From Treponema sp. UBA937 (GTDB lineage Bacteria > Spirochaetota > Spirochaetia > Treponematales > Breznakiellaceae): a stretch of DNA of 56,848 nt. The notes under the pieces are model-generated. The model saw nothing but the letters and a program-made list of their open reading frames with translations, made no database searches and was not told the origin of the DNA. The translations under genes and the position numbers were made by a program. Where the stretch lies: positions 4,616 through 61,463 of the forward strand of contig DBDH01000079.1 of assembly GCA_002293455.1 (NCBI GenBank). Direction: 5' to 3'. Position 1 is the first letter of the stretch. Every line of letters starts with the position of its first letter. Positions 42,524 to 51,626 of this stretch are shown one piece after another.

Positions 42524-43783
42524 ATGAAGAAAGAAAAGGTATTTTTGTACGCTTTGATGATATTTTCGTTTCTCTTGTTTTCTCAGGGAATTGTCGTTGC
42601 CCAGGAAACGGTGTTTGCGCCTTTTGTTTCAAGGCTCACAATTGAGGCAAAAAATAATCTCATCCGTCTCACCTGGAAAGATTCTATGGATGCGAAAGGA
42701 CCGGTATATGTGTACCGTTCAAGGCAGCCCTTTGAGAGTTCTTTTACGCCTTTGCCCCCGGCCCCGATGATGGTTCCTTACGGAGCCGGTTCTTATATTG
42801 ACGAAATAGAAGAACCTGGTACCTGGCATTATTTTGTTGTTTGCAGCGATGTCAACGGAAGAAGATACGAGGTAGCCATCCCTTTGGGAAATATTATCAC
42901 TGTGTTGGTTCATGAGGGGATTGTCGGTCAATTGTCCGTTATTCAGGAGCAGCCTCAAGCTCCGATGCGTTCCCCGGTTACCGGAATTGAATCCATTTCG
43001 GCGTCCGTTCATGGGGATGCCGTTTCCGTCAATTTTAGAACTGACGGCACCGCAAAAACCCCCGTTCTCTACCGCAGTGTCGAGGAGCTCCGGACTCCCC
43101 AGGATCTTTTGAGGGCTGTTATTGTCCAATCCGGCGTAACATCTCCTTTCATTGATTATCCTGTGCCGGGCATTCCTTACTATTATTCAATTGTGTATGA
43201 AGAAGATATTTCCCGGGGGAATATCCGGATTCAACCGGGAATAAATACCACGAGAAACCCGGTAGAAATTCCCTTAAAATCATCGGACACGCAAACAGCG
43301 AGAAACGATCTGCGATCCATGCCCCTGCCGATTATCTCCACGAATAATCTTGTTTCGGGGCTAAATAATCTGCCGGAACTGCCTGCTCCCGTTCCTTTAA
43401 GTCCGGATGCGGCAAAAGCTGCTTTAGATATCACCGGAAATCATTCTTATGAAGACCGGGAGCAATTTCGGAAATATCCCAAGGTATTCGCGGAAGATAT
43501 GGATACCGGTTTCGGCAGCGGGGATTATGCGCTAAAAGTGATTGTCCAAGGTTCATTTACAAAAAGGGACTGGCAGAGTACCAAGAACGAGCTTAATCAA
43601 TATTTATCAGTCCCCCGGACAAGCCAAGCGGAAGCCAGAGCACGGTTTTATTTAGGCCAAAGTTACTATTTTACGGAGGATCCTCAAGAAGCTCTTTTTG
43701 AGTTTTTGCTTGTCCAAAGTACCTACAAAAAAGACGCTGATGAATGGATTCAGGCATCTTTGGCTATGTTAAATACGCAGTAA
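42524..43783 (+). CDS. Secreted protein with fibronectin-like and TPR-like parts
   Basis: 419 residues with a signal peptide ending GIVVAQET. Residues 35-130 and 145-245 look like two beta-sandwich modules (IRLTWKDSMDAKGPVYVYRSRQPF, then TPVLYRSVEELRTPQDLLRAV), each with an interior proline-rich strand. After a linker, a C-terminal helical part (QAEARARFYLGQSYYFTEDPQEALFEFLLVQ) resembles TPR repeats. A periplasmic binding or scaffolding role is inferred. The start codon has no clear ribosome binding site. Confidence 0.6.
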   Translation: MKKEKVFLYALMIFSFLLFSQGIVVAQETVFAPFVSRLTIEAKNNLIRLTWKDSMDAKGPVYVYRSRQPFESSFTPLPPAPMMVPYGAGSYIDEIEEPGTWHYFVVCSDVNGRRYEVAIPLGNIITVLVHEGIVGQLSVIQEQPQAPMRSPVTGIESISASVHGDAVSVNFRTDGTAKTPVLYRSVEELRTPQDLLRAVIVQSGVTSPFIDYPVPGIPYYYSIVYEEDISRGNIRIQPGINTTRNPVEIPLKSSDTQTARNDLRSMPLPIISTNNLVSGLNNLPELPAPVPLSPDAAKAALDITGNHSYEDREQFRKYPKVFAEDMDTGFGSGDYALKVIVQGSFTKRDWQSTKNELNQYLSVPRTSQAEARARFYLGQSYYFTEDPQEALFEFLLVQSTYKKDADEWIQASLAMLNTQ

Positions 43784-43907
43784 GAAAACATCTAAACTCT
43801 ATTGACTATATTGCTGCTTCCCTGGTTCTTTTGCTTGACTTTTGAGATGTTATCTGCTGATAATCATCAATAATTTAAAGTTTTGCGGATGGGTAAGGAG
43901 AGATGCA

Positions 43908-45761
43908 ATGAGTATCAAAAGTGATGCAAAGAAGATACGCGCAGGGCTGCTCGTAAAATTATCAGGGACAGCTGCCGTTTTTCTGCTTATAGCGATTTCG
44001 GTGTTTTCCATAACCAGCGTCCTTTCTTTGGAACGGTCGAGCTTTGAAACCGCCGTCCTTATGGGGAACAGTAAACTCAAAGGCGATATGGTCAATTTCG
44101 CATATCTGCTCAATCAGAACTATGGGCAGCTCAGTTTAAAAAACGGCGAGCTTACAGGAGAAGATGGTACCCCTCTTGCCTACCAGTATGGGGTTGTGGA
44201 TACGGTATCCGCAAATATGGGCATAGCGGCGACTGTTTTTGTCCGGGATAAAAATGATTACCGCCGAATCAGTACCAGTATTGTAGACGGATCGGGGAAA
44301 CGGGCGGTAGATACCTTTCTGGGATCCGGCAGCGCCGCGTTTGGAGCCGTAAATTCCGGGAAAACATACACAGGGGAGGCGGTTATTCTTGGCAAGAATT
44401 ATCTTACCGAATATCAGCCTGTTTTTTCGGGGAACAGCCGGGAAATTATCGGTATTTTATTTATCGGCATAGAAATGTCAACAATCGAAAGCCTCATCCA
44501 TCAGAATAATACCAAGCAGGTTATACAGCTTGTCATCATGGCCGCCGTAATTTTACTATTATCGATTACCGCAAATATTCTAAGCTGCAAATATATGCTG
44601 TTAAAGCCTATTCGGTCTGTGGCGGATATACTCAAAGAGATATCCGAAGGAGAGGGAAACCTCACAAAACAGCTTACCGTTACCAGTAAAGACGAAATCG
44701 GCGACATGGCTTATTACTTTAATCTGACTCTGGAAAAAATCAAAAAACTTATTATCGTCATCAAAAAACAGTCTGCGTCCGTTTACGATACCAGCAACGA
44801 TCTTGTTAATGACATGACCCGTACTGCCGCGTCCATAAATCAAATTACCACCTCCATTCAGAACATCAAGGGCCGTGTAATCAACCAGAGCGCCAGCGTA
44901 ACCGAGACCAACGCTACTATGGAGCAGATCACGGTCAATATCGATAAGCTCAACGGTCAGGTGGAAAAACAGGCGGACAGTGTAGCCCGGTCTTCATCGG
45001 CAATTGAGGAAATGCTGGCAAACATCCAGTCGGTGACCCATACGCTGATGAAGAATGCGGAAAATGTGAATGAATTGTCTTCCGCTTCGGATGTGGGCCG
45101 CACCGGGCTGCAGGAAGTGGTAACGGATATTCAGGAAATTGCAAGCGATTCTGAAGGTCTGATGGAGATCAACGAAGTGATGGAAAACATCGCGAGCCAG
45201 ACCAACCTGCTGTCAATGAACGCCGCTATTGAAGCGGCTCACGCGGGCGAGGCGGGCAAAGGATTCGCGGTGGTGGCCGATGAAATCCGCAAGCTGGCGG
45301 AAAGTTCCAGTGAACAATCCAAGATGATCAGTTCGGTACTGAAAAAAATTAAGGGCTCTATCGACAAGATGACCCGGTCCACGGAAAATGTGTTGAACAA
45401 GTTTGAGGCCATTGACACCGGCGTCAAAACCGTGGCGGATCAGGAACAGAATATCCGTAACGCGATGGAAGAGCAGGGAACGGGTAGCAAGCAGATTCTT
45501 GAGGCTGTTGGTGATGTGAACGAGATCACCCAACAGGTAAGAGGCGGCTCCCAGAAGATGCTTGAAGGTTCAAAGGAAGTCATTCAGGAGAGTAAAAATC
45601 TTGCGAGGACAACCCAGGAGATTGCCGGAGGCATAAACGAGATGGCCCATGGCGCGGAAGAGATCAATACGGCGGTACATCACGTTAATGATCTGTGCGT
45701 ACAGAACCGGGAGAGTATCGACACTCTGATGGAGGAAGTTTCCCGATTTAAAGTTGAATGA
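43908..45761 (+). CDS. Methyl-accepting chemotaxis protein, Cache sensor
   Basis: 617 residues from ATG 43908 (AAGGAGA seven bases before). A first membrane helix lies at about 14-36, then a periplasmic Cache-type sensor (about 45-200: SLKNGELTGEDGTPLAYQYGVVD, IAATVFVRDKNDYRRISTSI), a second helix at about 206-228 and a HAMP domain. The cytoplasmic signalling helix follows, with the hairpin tip EVMENIASQTNLLSMNAAIEAAHAGEAGKGFAVVADEIRKLAESS that contacts CheA and CheW. It should feed the flagellar chemotaxis pathway. Ligand unknown; Cache 3/Cache 2 receptors often sense small organic acids. A terminator follows. Confidence 0.9.
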   Translation: MSIKSDAKKIRAGLLVKLSGTAAVFLLIAISVFSITSVLSLERSSFETAVLMGNSKLKGDMVNFAYLLNQNYGQLSLKNGELTGEDGTPLAYQYGVVDTVSANMGIAATVFVRDKNDYRRISTSIVDGSGKRAVDTFLGSGSAAFGAVNSGKTYTGEAVILGKNYLTEYQPVFSGNSREIIGILFIGIEMSTIESLIHQNNTKQVIQLVIMAAVILLLSITANILSCKYMLLKPIRSVADILKEISEGEGNLTKQLTVTSKDEIGDMAYYFNLTLEKIKKLIIVIKKQSASVYDTSNDLVNDMTRTAASINQITTSIQNIKGRVINQSASVTETNATMEQITVNIDKLNGQVEKQADSVARSSSAIEEMLANIQSVTHTLMKNAENVNELSSASDVGRTGLQEVVTDIQEIASDSEGLMEINEVMENIASQTNLLSMNAAIEAAHAGEAGKGFAVVADEIRKLAESSSEQSKMISSVLKKIKGSIDKMTRSTENVLNKFEAIDTGVKTVADQEQNIRNAMEEQGTGSKQILEAVGDVNEITQQVRGGSQKMLEGSKEVIQESKNLARTTQEIAGGINEMAHGAEEINTAVHHVNDLCVQNRESIDTLMEEVSRFKVE

Positions 45762-45775
45762 CGGCTTATGGAAAC

Positions 45776-45808
45776 GGGACTGTCTGCAAAGCAAGGACAG
45801 CCCTGTTT
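45776..45808 (+). terminator. Intrinsic terminator after the chemotaxis receptor
   Basis: GGGACTGTC (45776-45784) and GACAGCCC (45796-45803) pair with one bulge around a loop of 11 bases, followed by TGTTTT. Confidence 0.6.
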
Positions 45809-45893
45809 TCTGAATTCCCTCCATGAAGAAAACATGCTGTACTCCGCGTAAAGTATCATTATCCGGGTATATACTTTTCGCTGTTAATGAAGT

Positions 45894-45899
45894 TATCAT
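45894..45899 (+). promoter_or_regulatory. -10 box before mrfA
   Basis: TATCAT ends eight bases before ATG 45908. There is no ribosome binding site in between and the -35 position is weak. Another leaderless candidate. Confidence 0.35.
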
Positions 45900-45907
45900 A
45901 AAACAAT

Positions 45908-48226
45908 ATGGATAACGAAAATCTTCTGAATACAATTCTCAACGATCCTGCATTTTTCCGGGGAATCGCGGTTACAAAACATATAAAAACCAGAGACGGA
46001 AGCTATGTTCCTTTCCCCAAAGATTTAGACAAGAGAATTGCCGATGCCTTCCGCGCAAAAGGAATAACTCAAATTTATTCTCACCAGGGAGAAGTTTGGG
46101 AGCAGGTGCAAAACGGAAAAAATGTCGTTGTTGTTACGCCCACGGCTTCGGGGAAGACGCTTTGTTATAATCTTCCTGTTATGCAGACTCTGCTGCAAGA
46201 TGAACAAGCGCGGGCTTTGTATCTGTTTCCCACAAAAGCCCTTTCCCAGGATCAGCAGTCGGAATTGAACGAATTAGTAAAATCTTCCGATGAAGCGCTC
46301 CCGGTGAAAATTTGCACATACGACGGCGATACGCCGGATTCGCTCCGAACCGCGGCGAGGGATACGGGAAGGATTATCATTTCAAACCCCGACATGCTTC
46401 ATGCCGGAGTTTTGCCGAATCATCCCAAATGGATTAAGTTTTTTTCCAACCTAAAATTTATCGTTATCGATGAAGCGCATACGTACCGCGGTGTTTTCGG
46501 AAGCAATGTAGCAAATGTCATTCGGCGCTTAAAACGTATTGCGGCTTTTTACGGTTCACATCCCCGCTTCATTCTTTGTTCCGCCACGATTGCAAATCCC
46601 AAAGAATTGGCGGAATCATTGATTGGTGAGGAAACCGCGCTTGTTAATAAGAACGGCGCTCCCGGCGGTGAAAAAATCGTTGTGCTATACAATCCTCCTT
46701 TGGTTGATGCCGTCCAGGGAATCCGCCGCAGTTCGGTTACGGAAAGCCGCCGATGGATGCTTGCTTTTTTGAAAGCGGGAATAAAAACGATTCTCTTTGC
46801 CCATTCCCGCGTGAAAACGGAAGTCGCGGCAAGTTATGTTAACGAAGATTTGAAAAACCTTTACACAGAAAACCAGCACATAAAAGTTGAGGCTTACCGC
46901 GGAGGGCTTCTTCCCAATGAACGCCGCGAAATAGAAAAGGGTCTTCGGGAAGGAACGATTCAGGGAGTTGTTTCAACAAATGCCCTGGAACTGGGAATTG
47001 ACATCGGAGGATTGGATGCTTCAATTGTAGCAGGTTTTCCCGGATCATTTAATTCGTTCTGGCAGCAAAGCGGAAGGGCCGGAAGGCGGGGCGGTGTATC
47101 CGTTTCTGTGTTTATTGCTACATCATCCCCGCTGGATCAGTTTATCATCCAAAATCCCGAATGGTTCTTTGGAACAGGTTCGGAGGAAGGGCGGCTCGAT
47201 CCGCAGAATCCGTATATATTAACGGACCATGTTAAATGCGCCGCCTTTGAACTCCCCTTCCGCGATGAAATGATTGAAAACGGCGAAGACCCTTTCGGCA
47301 AGGATATTGATGAAGTGTTAGGTTTTCTTGAGGAAGACGGCATTCTTCGTCACACCGGCGGAAAATGGTTTTGGGCAAATCAATCGTATCCGGCTGAAGG
47401 CATCAGCTTGAGGTCAGCTATAGCCGATAACGTTGTTATAGTTGACATCACCCAGGGACGGAACCAAGTGATAGGCGAGATGGACAGACCAAGCGCCAAA
47501 GAACTGATTTTTAAAAACGCGGTGTATATTCACCGGGGCAGACAATATCTCGTAGAATCTCTCGACATTGAAAACCGGAAGTGCCTTGTGAATGAAGCCG
47601 ATGTTAATTACTTTACCGACGGACTGGTAAAAACCGACATAAAAGTTTTGTCGGAAGATGAGCGGTTTTTGTTAACTCAAAATGATGATTCTGCTCCCGC
47701 CTGCAGCGCGGTGTTGGGAGACGTACTCGTCCGAACCCAAGTGACCAAATTCAAAAAACTTAGATTTCATACGCACGAGAATATCGGATTCGGTACGATA
47801 GAACTTCCGGAAGAAGAAATGCAGACACGGACTTTAACGTTTCTTTTTGGTCCTGAAACAGCATCCGGAAACGCGCTTCGGGAATTTGATGAAGAAGCGA
47901 TAGGATCGATATTGAGCGGAACCGGAACTTTGATGAAAAAAATCGCGCCGCTGTATCTGCTCTGCGATCCCAAGGATTTGGGAATTGCTCCCCGTGTACG
48001 GGATACTCATTTCGGTCTGCCTGCCCTGTATTTATACGATAAGTACCCCGGCGGAACAGGCTTGGCTGAGTCGCTTATAACTCATGTAAAAGAAATATTT
48101 AAAACCATTCAGCGCGTAGTTGATGACTGCCCCTGCAAAGAAGGCTGTCCTTCCTGTGTCGGACCGGGAGAACACAAGGCAGGAGTAAAATTGTTTATCC
48201 GAAGTCTCTCTGAAATTACGGAATGA
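45908..48226 (+). CDS. mrfA: DEAD/DEAH-box repair helicase MrfA (YprA family)
   Basis: 772-residue superfamily 2 helicase. Motif I is VVTPTASGKTLCYN, motif II FIVIDEAHTYRG, motif III FILCSATIANP, and motif VI QQSGRAGRRGG. The C-terminal half is the DUF1998-like domain ending CPCKEGCPSCVGPGEHKAG, with four cysteines for a zinc site. In Bacillus subtilis the homologous pair yprA-yprB (mrfA-mrfB) excises mitomycin C lesions independently of UvrABC; eukaryotic Hrq1 is related. The exonuclease gene follows after six bases, as in that pair. Confidence 0.88.
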   Translation: MDNENLLNTILNDPAFFRGIAVTKHIKTRDGSYVPFPKDLDKRIADAFRAKGITQIYSHQGEVWEQVQNGKNVVVVTPTASGKTLCYNLPVMQTLLQDEQARALYLFPTKALSQDQQSELNELVKSSDEALPVKICTYDGDTPDSLRTAARDTGRIIISNPDMLHAGVLPNHPKWIKFFSNLKFIVIDEAHTYRGVFGSNVANVIRRLKRIAAFYGSHPRFILCSATIANPKELAESLIGEETALVNKNGAPGGEKIVVLYNPPLVDAVQGIRRSSVTESRRWMLAFLKAGIKTILFAHSRVKTEVAASYVNEDLKNLYTENQHIKVEAYRGGLLPNERREIEKGLREGTIQGVVSTNALELGIDIGGLDASIVAGFPGSFNSFWQQSGRAGRRGGVSVSVFIATSSPLDQFIIQNPEWFFGTGSEEGRLDPQNPYILTDHVKCAAFELPFRDEMIENGEDPFGKDIDEVLGFLEEDGILRHTGGKWFWANQSYPAEGISLRSAIADNVVIVDITQGRNQVIGEMDRPSAKELIFKNAVYIHRGRQYLVESLDIENRKCLVNEADVNYFTDGLVKTDIKVLSEDERFLLTQNDDSAPACSAVLGDVLVRTQVTKFKKLRFHTHENIGFGTIELPEEEMQTRTLTFLFGPETASGNALREFDEEAIGSILSGTGTLMKKIAPLYLLCDPKDLGIAPRVRDTHFGLPALYLYDKYPGGTGLAESLITHVKEIFKTIQRVVDDCPCKEGCPSCVGPGEHKAGVKLFIRSLSEITE

Positions 48227-48232
48227 AAGAGC

Positions 48233-49468
48233 ATGGCATCTAGTCTTATAAACCGTTTACAGCGGATCAGAAACATGACACAGGCAGAAAAACCTGTAAC
48301 AGCTTCTCATGTTCCAAACAACACAACAGAGCATCCATCCGGCTTTGAAGATGAATGGATTCCGGCAGGATACAAAGTTTTAAAACGGACTATTATCAGT
48401 AATATCATATTTGTATTATCTCCGGTTCTGCCGGAAGAGATAAAAATTCTCGTTCCGGATTTTTTAAAGTTTCATAAAAAGATTATCAGTCCTGAGGATT
48501 TGGTTTTTTTCGATTTGGAAACAACGGGACTTTCCGGAGGAGCCGGAACCGCCGCGTTCCTGGCAGCCTTGGGATTTTTTATCCCGGCGGCAGAACCGCG
48601 GAAATACTTGTTACAGATCGATCAATATCTTTTGCTGGATTATCCCGGGGAGCCGGATTTCCTTGAAAGCGTTATTCCTTTTTTACATGATACAAATAAA
48701 ACTATTGCAAGCTACAACGGAAAAACCTTCGATACAAAACTGTTCCGTACCCGCTGCCTGATGAACGGCATAAAGCCGCCTGAATATCATGAAACCGATC
48801 TTCTGCATCCTGCCCGCCGTCTTTGGAAAAGGATTCTGCCGAATTGTTCTCAAGCGGAAATTGAAGTATCGATTCTTGGACTTGACCGGAACGGCGACAT
48901 TTCGGGAGCATTCGCGCCTCAAATATGGTTTGACTTTTTGAACAGCCAAAACCCTTCCGACTTGCTCGCTATCTGCGATCATAACAGAAAAGATATTGAA
49001 GGCCTGGCTTCGCTTTTTACTTTGATGGCGGAAATATCCGCGAAACCTTTGGATGTTTTGCTGAAACATCTTTTTGATATTGAAGCCGCCGCTTTACGAT
49101 GGCGTGATTTTTCCCGCTGCTTTCCGGATAATCTTGTTTTAAAAAAGCAGACCGAAACATTGATGGCCTTTTGTGTAGAAAGAAAACATCCCAGATGCAT
49201 GTACTTTCACGGTTACGACCTTATGAAAAAAGGATTTCATGACGAAGGCTTGTCTGTTCTGCATGAGCTTTCGGAAATGGAAATTCCGTCATCACTCCGA
49301 GCTGCTGTATTGAACAACATGGTAATTGACGCGGAATGGCGGCTGAAAGACTGCATTCAGGCACTGAACTACACTGATGATCTTCTGCAAATAGAATGCT
49401 TAACCGAATCATTCCGAAACAAACTGCATCAAAGGCGCGAACGGCTTTTGAAAAAACTATCGTTTTAA
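48233..49468 (+). CDS. mrfB: DEDDh exonuclease MrfB (YprB family)
   Basis: 411 residues. The exonuclease I motif is VFFDLETTGLSGGAGTAAFLAALGFF; later blocks SYNGKTFDTKLFRTRC (ExoII) and LLAICDHNRKDIEGLASL (ExoIII with the HxxxxD core) complete the fold. A C-terminal helical, TPR-like part begins near residue 300. It should act with the helicase to remove damaged DNA. The N-terminal 60 residues look poorly ordered. Paired closely with mrfA on one transcript. Confidence 0.86.
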   Translation: MASSLINRLQRIRNMTQAEKPVTASHVPNNTTEHPSGFEDEWIPAGYKVLKRTIISNIIFVLSPVLPEEIKILVPDFLKFHKKIISPEDLVFFDLETTGLSGGAGTAAFLAALGFFIPAAEPRKYLLQIDQYLLLDYPGEPDFLESVIPFLHDTNKTIASYNGKTFDTKLFRTRCLMNGIKPPEYHETDLLHPARRLWKRILPNCSQAEIEVSILGLDRNGDISGAFAPQIWFDFLNSQNPSDLLAICDHNRKDIEGLASLFTLMAEISAKPLDVLLKHLFDIEAAALRWRDFSRCFPDNLVLKKQTETLMAFCVERKHPRCMYFHGYDLMKKGFHDEGLSVLHELSEMEIPSSLRAAVLNNMVIDAEWRLKDCIQALNYTDDLLQIECLTESFRNKLHQRRERLLKKLSF

Positions 49469-49477
49469 ACAATTCGC

Positions 49478-49508
49478 GCGGTTCTTCATATTTGAAAAAA
49501 TGAACCGC
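49478..49508 (+). repeat. Perfect 7-base inverted repeat after mrfB
   Basis: GCGGTTC (49478-49484) and GAACCGC (49502-49508) around a 17-base loop, without a T-run. It could be a weak terminator of the mrfAB transcript. Confidence 0.3.
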
Positions 49509-49515
49509 ATCTCTA

Positions 49516-49544
49516 TTGACCTTTGTGCAATATTTCTGTAAAGT
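49516..49544 (+). promoter_or_regulatory. tRNA-Lys promoter
   Basis: TTGACC (49516-49521), a 17-base spacer and TAAAGT (49539-49544). Transcription should start about five bases before the mature 5-prime end. Confidence 0.6.
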
Positions 49545-49555
49545 GTGAAAATCAT

Positions 49556-49628
49556 GGGCCGCTAGCTCAGTAGGTAGAGCAACGCCCTTTTAAGGCGTGG
49601 GTCACGTGTTCGAATCCCGTGCGGCTCA
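49556..49628 (+). tRNA. tRNA-Lys (anticodon TTT)
   Basis: 73 nucleotides folding as a cloverleaf. The acceptor stem GGGCCGC/GCGGCTC has one G-U pair; D-arm GCTC-AGTAGGTA-GAGC; anticodon stem ACGCC/GGCGT with loop CTTTTAA; T-arm ACGTG-TTCGAAT-CCCGT followed by discriminator A. The 3-prime CCA is not encoded. One T-stem pair is T opposite C, an odd mismatch for an otherwise canonical tRNA. It has its own promoter and a terminator at 49672-49727. Confidence 0.95.
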
Positions 49629-49671
49629 AAAGTTTATTTCCTTTTAATATTGGGAAATCTCATGTTGACGG

Positions 49672-49727
49672 AAAACCGGTACATTCGTATTCTTTATAGA
49701 AATAAAGATCGGGTGAACCGGTTTTTT
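49672..49727 (+). terminator. Terminator after tRNA-Lys
   Basis: Outer stem AAAACCGGT (49672-49680) with ACCGGTTTT (49717-49725), inner hairpin TCTTTAT (49691-49697) with ATAAAGA (49702-49708), then a T-run ending at 49727. It can also serve the convergent oxidoreductase gene. Confidence 0.75.
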
Positions 49728-49743
49728 GTATCTTCGTCAAAAT

Positions 49744-50739
49744 TTATTTTTTACCGACCCTGACATCTCCCTTGAGTTTGACTCCCCAGCTCTGTCTCAA
49801 CTGATCACATATTTCCATCACCTGTATTATTTCAGAATGAGGCATTTCAGGGCATTCAATTTTTCCTTGTTTTATTGCTTTCATGCAGGATTCTACCTGG
49901 TATTCAAACCCTGTAATCTGTTTAGGGGTTTTGTAAGTCTTAATCAATTTTGCAGCTTTATCTTGCCAAAGGTAAACATTCACCCCTTCACAATTATTGA
50001 TATTGAGAACTTCGATGTATCCCTTGTCACCGTAAATCATGCCGCGCCTGTCACTGTTGGTATTCATGCTGGAATGAAGTACAGCAATCCTGTTATCTTT
50101 ATACGTAAATGTGATGCTTTCCGAAAGATCAACTTTTTGAGGCGTCAGAATAGCGGTACTATCAATCTTTTTTATATCTTTTCCAAATGTCATTAAAGCA
50201 AAATTGATAGGATACACCCCGATATCCAACAGAGCTCCTCCGCCCAGATCAGCCCTTTGAAGCCGTTCTTTTCCGGAAACAGGATAGCAAAGATTGGCCG
50301 TTAGTCCGGAAATATTTCCGATAATTCCGCTTGCGGCAGCATCATCGATTACTTTCCGCATGGGCATGTACCTCGTCCAGATAGCTTCCGCGGCAAGAAG
50401 ATTTTTCTTCTTGGATAACTGTACTATTTCCTTTGCCTGAACCGCATTCACTGTGAACGCTTTTTCACAAAGCACCGGTTTCCCCGCCTCCAGACACATT
50501 TTCATATGCTGATAATGATCAGAAATAAGTGTTGAGATATACACCAACGCAACTTCCGGATCGCGGAGCATTTCTTCATATGAACCATAGGCTTTTTTAA
50601 AACCGTATGTTTTTGCGTATTCTTCCGCCCTAGTCAAATCCCTGGCCGCTACAGCATACGCTTCCGCAGTTTTCATTTTACTGATAGTATACGCCATTTT
50701 TTTCGCAATCGCTCCAGCCCCAAGCAAAGCAATTTTCAT
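49744..50739 (-). CDS. Gfo/Idh/MocA-family oxidoreductase
   Basis: 331-residue NAD(P)-dependent dehydrogenase. ALLGAGAIAKKMAYTI is the Rossmann motif, and GKPVLCEKAFTVNA corresponds to the EKP catalytic motif, with Ala replacing Pro. The second half is the alpha-beta dimerisation domain. The family acts on sugars, inositols and related alcohols; the closest style is the glucose-fructose oxidoreductase or dihydrodiol dehydrogenase type. AAGGGGGA precedes the ATG. It is divergent from the phosphatase gene. Confidence 0.82.
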   Translation of the reverse strand: MKIALLGAGAIAKKMAYTISKMKTAEAYAVAARDLTRAEEYAKTYGFKKAYGSYEEMLRDPEVALVYISTLISDHYQHMKMCLEAGKPVLCEKAFTVNAVQAKEIVQLSKKKNLLAAEAIWTRYMPMRKVIDDAAASGIIGNISGLTANLCYPVSGKERLQRADLGGGALLDIGVYPINFALMTFGKDIKKIDSTAILTPQKVDLSESITFTYKDNRIAVLHSSMNTNSDRRGMIYGDKGYIEVLNINNCEGVNVYLWQDKAAKLIKTYKTPKQITGFEYQVESCMKAIKQGKIECPEMPHSEIIQVMEICDQLRQSWGVKLKGDVRVGKK

Positions 50740-50855
50740 GAATTCCCCCTTTTTGTATAAACCACAATTCTCATTAATTATAATCTATTTCATAAAGAAA
50801 GAGACAATCGTTTCTGTTGCTATGCATAAAATCTTTAAAACGATATGCTTAATCC

Positions 50856-51521
50856 ATGAAATTTAAATCCGTAATATTCGATCTTGACGGAACGCTCGTC
50901 GATACTCTTGAAGATATTTCCCGTGCGGTAAATCGCGCGTTGGAAGATTTTCATTTTCCGATACATCAAAAGGATGATTATATATTGATGATCGGCCGGG
51001 GCTGGCGGAATCTATGCTTTCACGCGCTCCCTCCGGAATCCCGGAACGATGAAACAGTCGAGGCGGTCTATGAAAAATCTTTCCGCTATTATGAAGAAGC
51101 TCCCGCCGCGTTTTCCCGCCCCTATCCGGGAATCCCCGAACTTTTAACGGCGTTACAAAGCTTGAAAATAAAAACGGCGGTATTGACGAATAAACCCGAT
51201 CTGTTAGCCAAAAGAATCGCCGAGGAATTGTTTCCCGCGGGAACTTTTTCTCTTGTACTTGGAGAAAGAGTAGGCGTCCCAAGAAAACCCGATCCGGAGG
51301 CGGTTTGGGAAATTCTGTTCGAGCTCGATTCCGCTCCCAGAGACAATATTCTTGTTGGTGATTCCGAAGTTGACATAGAATCCGCAAAAGCCGCAGGCTG
51401 CCACGCTGTAGGTGTAAGCTGGGGATTCCGGGACCGCTCTGTCCTGGAAAAAGCCGGAGCCGAACGGATAATCAACACTCCAAAAGAATTGCTGGAAATT
51501 ATTCAGGATACACGAATCTAA
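50856..51521 (+). CDS. gph: HAD hydrolase, phosphoglycolate phosphatase-like
   Basis: 221 residues. The HAD motifs are FDLDGTLVDTLED (nucleophile Asp in DxD), VLTNKP (motif II Thr), K in RVGVPRKPDPE, and VGDSEVDIESAKAAGC. The helical cap between the first motifs is of the Gph/PGMB type. It would dephosphorylate phosphoglycolate or a similar small sugar phosphate. The start has TATGCT six bases before the ATG and no ribosome binding site. Confidence 0.8.
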   Translation: MKFKSVIFDLDGTLVDTLEDISRAVNRALEDFHFPIHQKDDYILMIGRGWRNLCFHALPPESRNDETVEAVYEKSFRYYEEAPAAFSRPYPGIPELLTALQSLKIKTAVLTNKPDLLAKRIAEELFPAGTFSLVLGERVGVPRKPDPEAVWEILFELDSAPRDNILVGDSEVDIESAKAAGCHAVGVSWGFRDRSVLEKAGAERIINTPKELLEIIQDTRI

Positions 51522-51588
51522 GGCAGTACTGCTTACATTGAGTCTAAAATCTTTGTTCTCTATATAATTGATATTTCCGCTCTGGCAT

Positions 51589-51617
51589 TTGCTCTCAGCG
51601 AACTTTCATGATATACT
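51589..51617 (+). promoter_or_regulatory. trpR promoter
   Basis: TTGCTC (51589-51594), a 17-base spacer and TATACT (51612-51617). The ATG follows nine bases later, which predicts a leaderless message. Confidence 0.55.
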
Positions 51618-51626
51618 ATTAATTGC

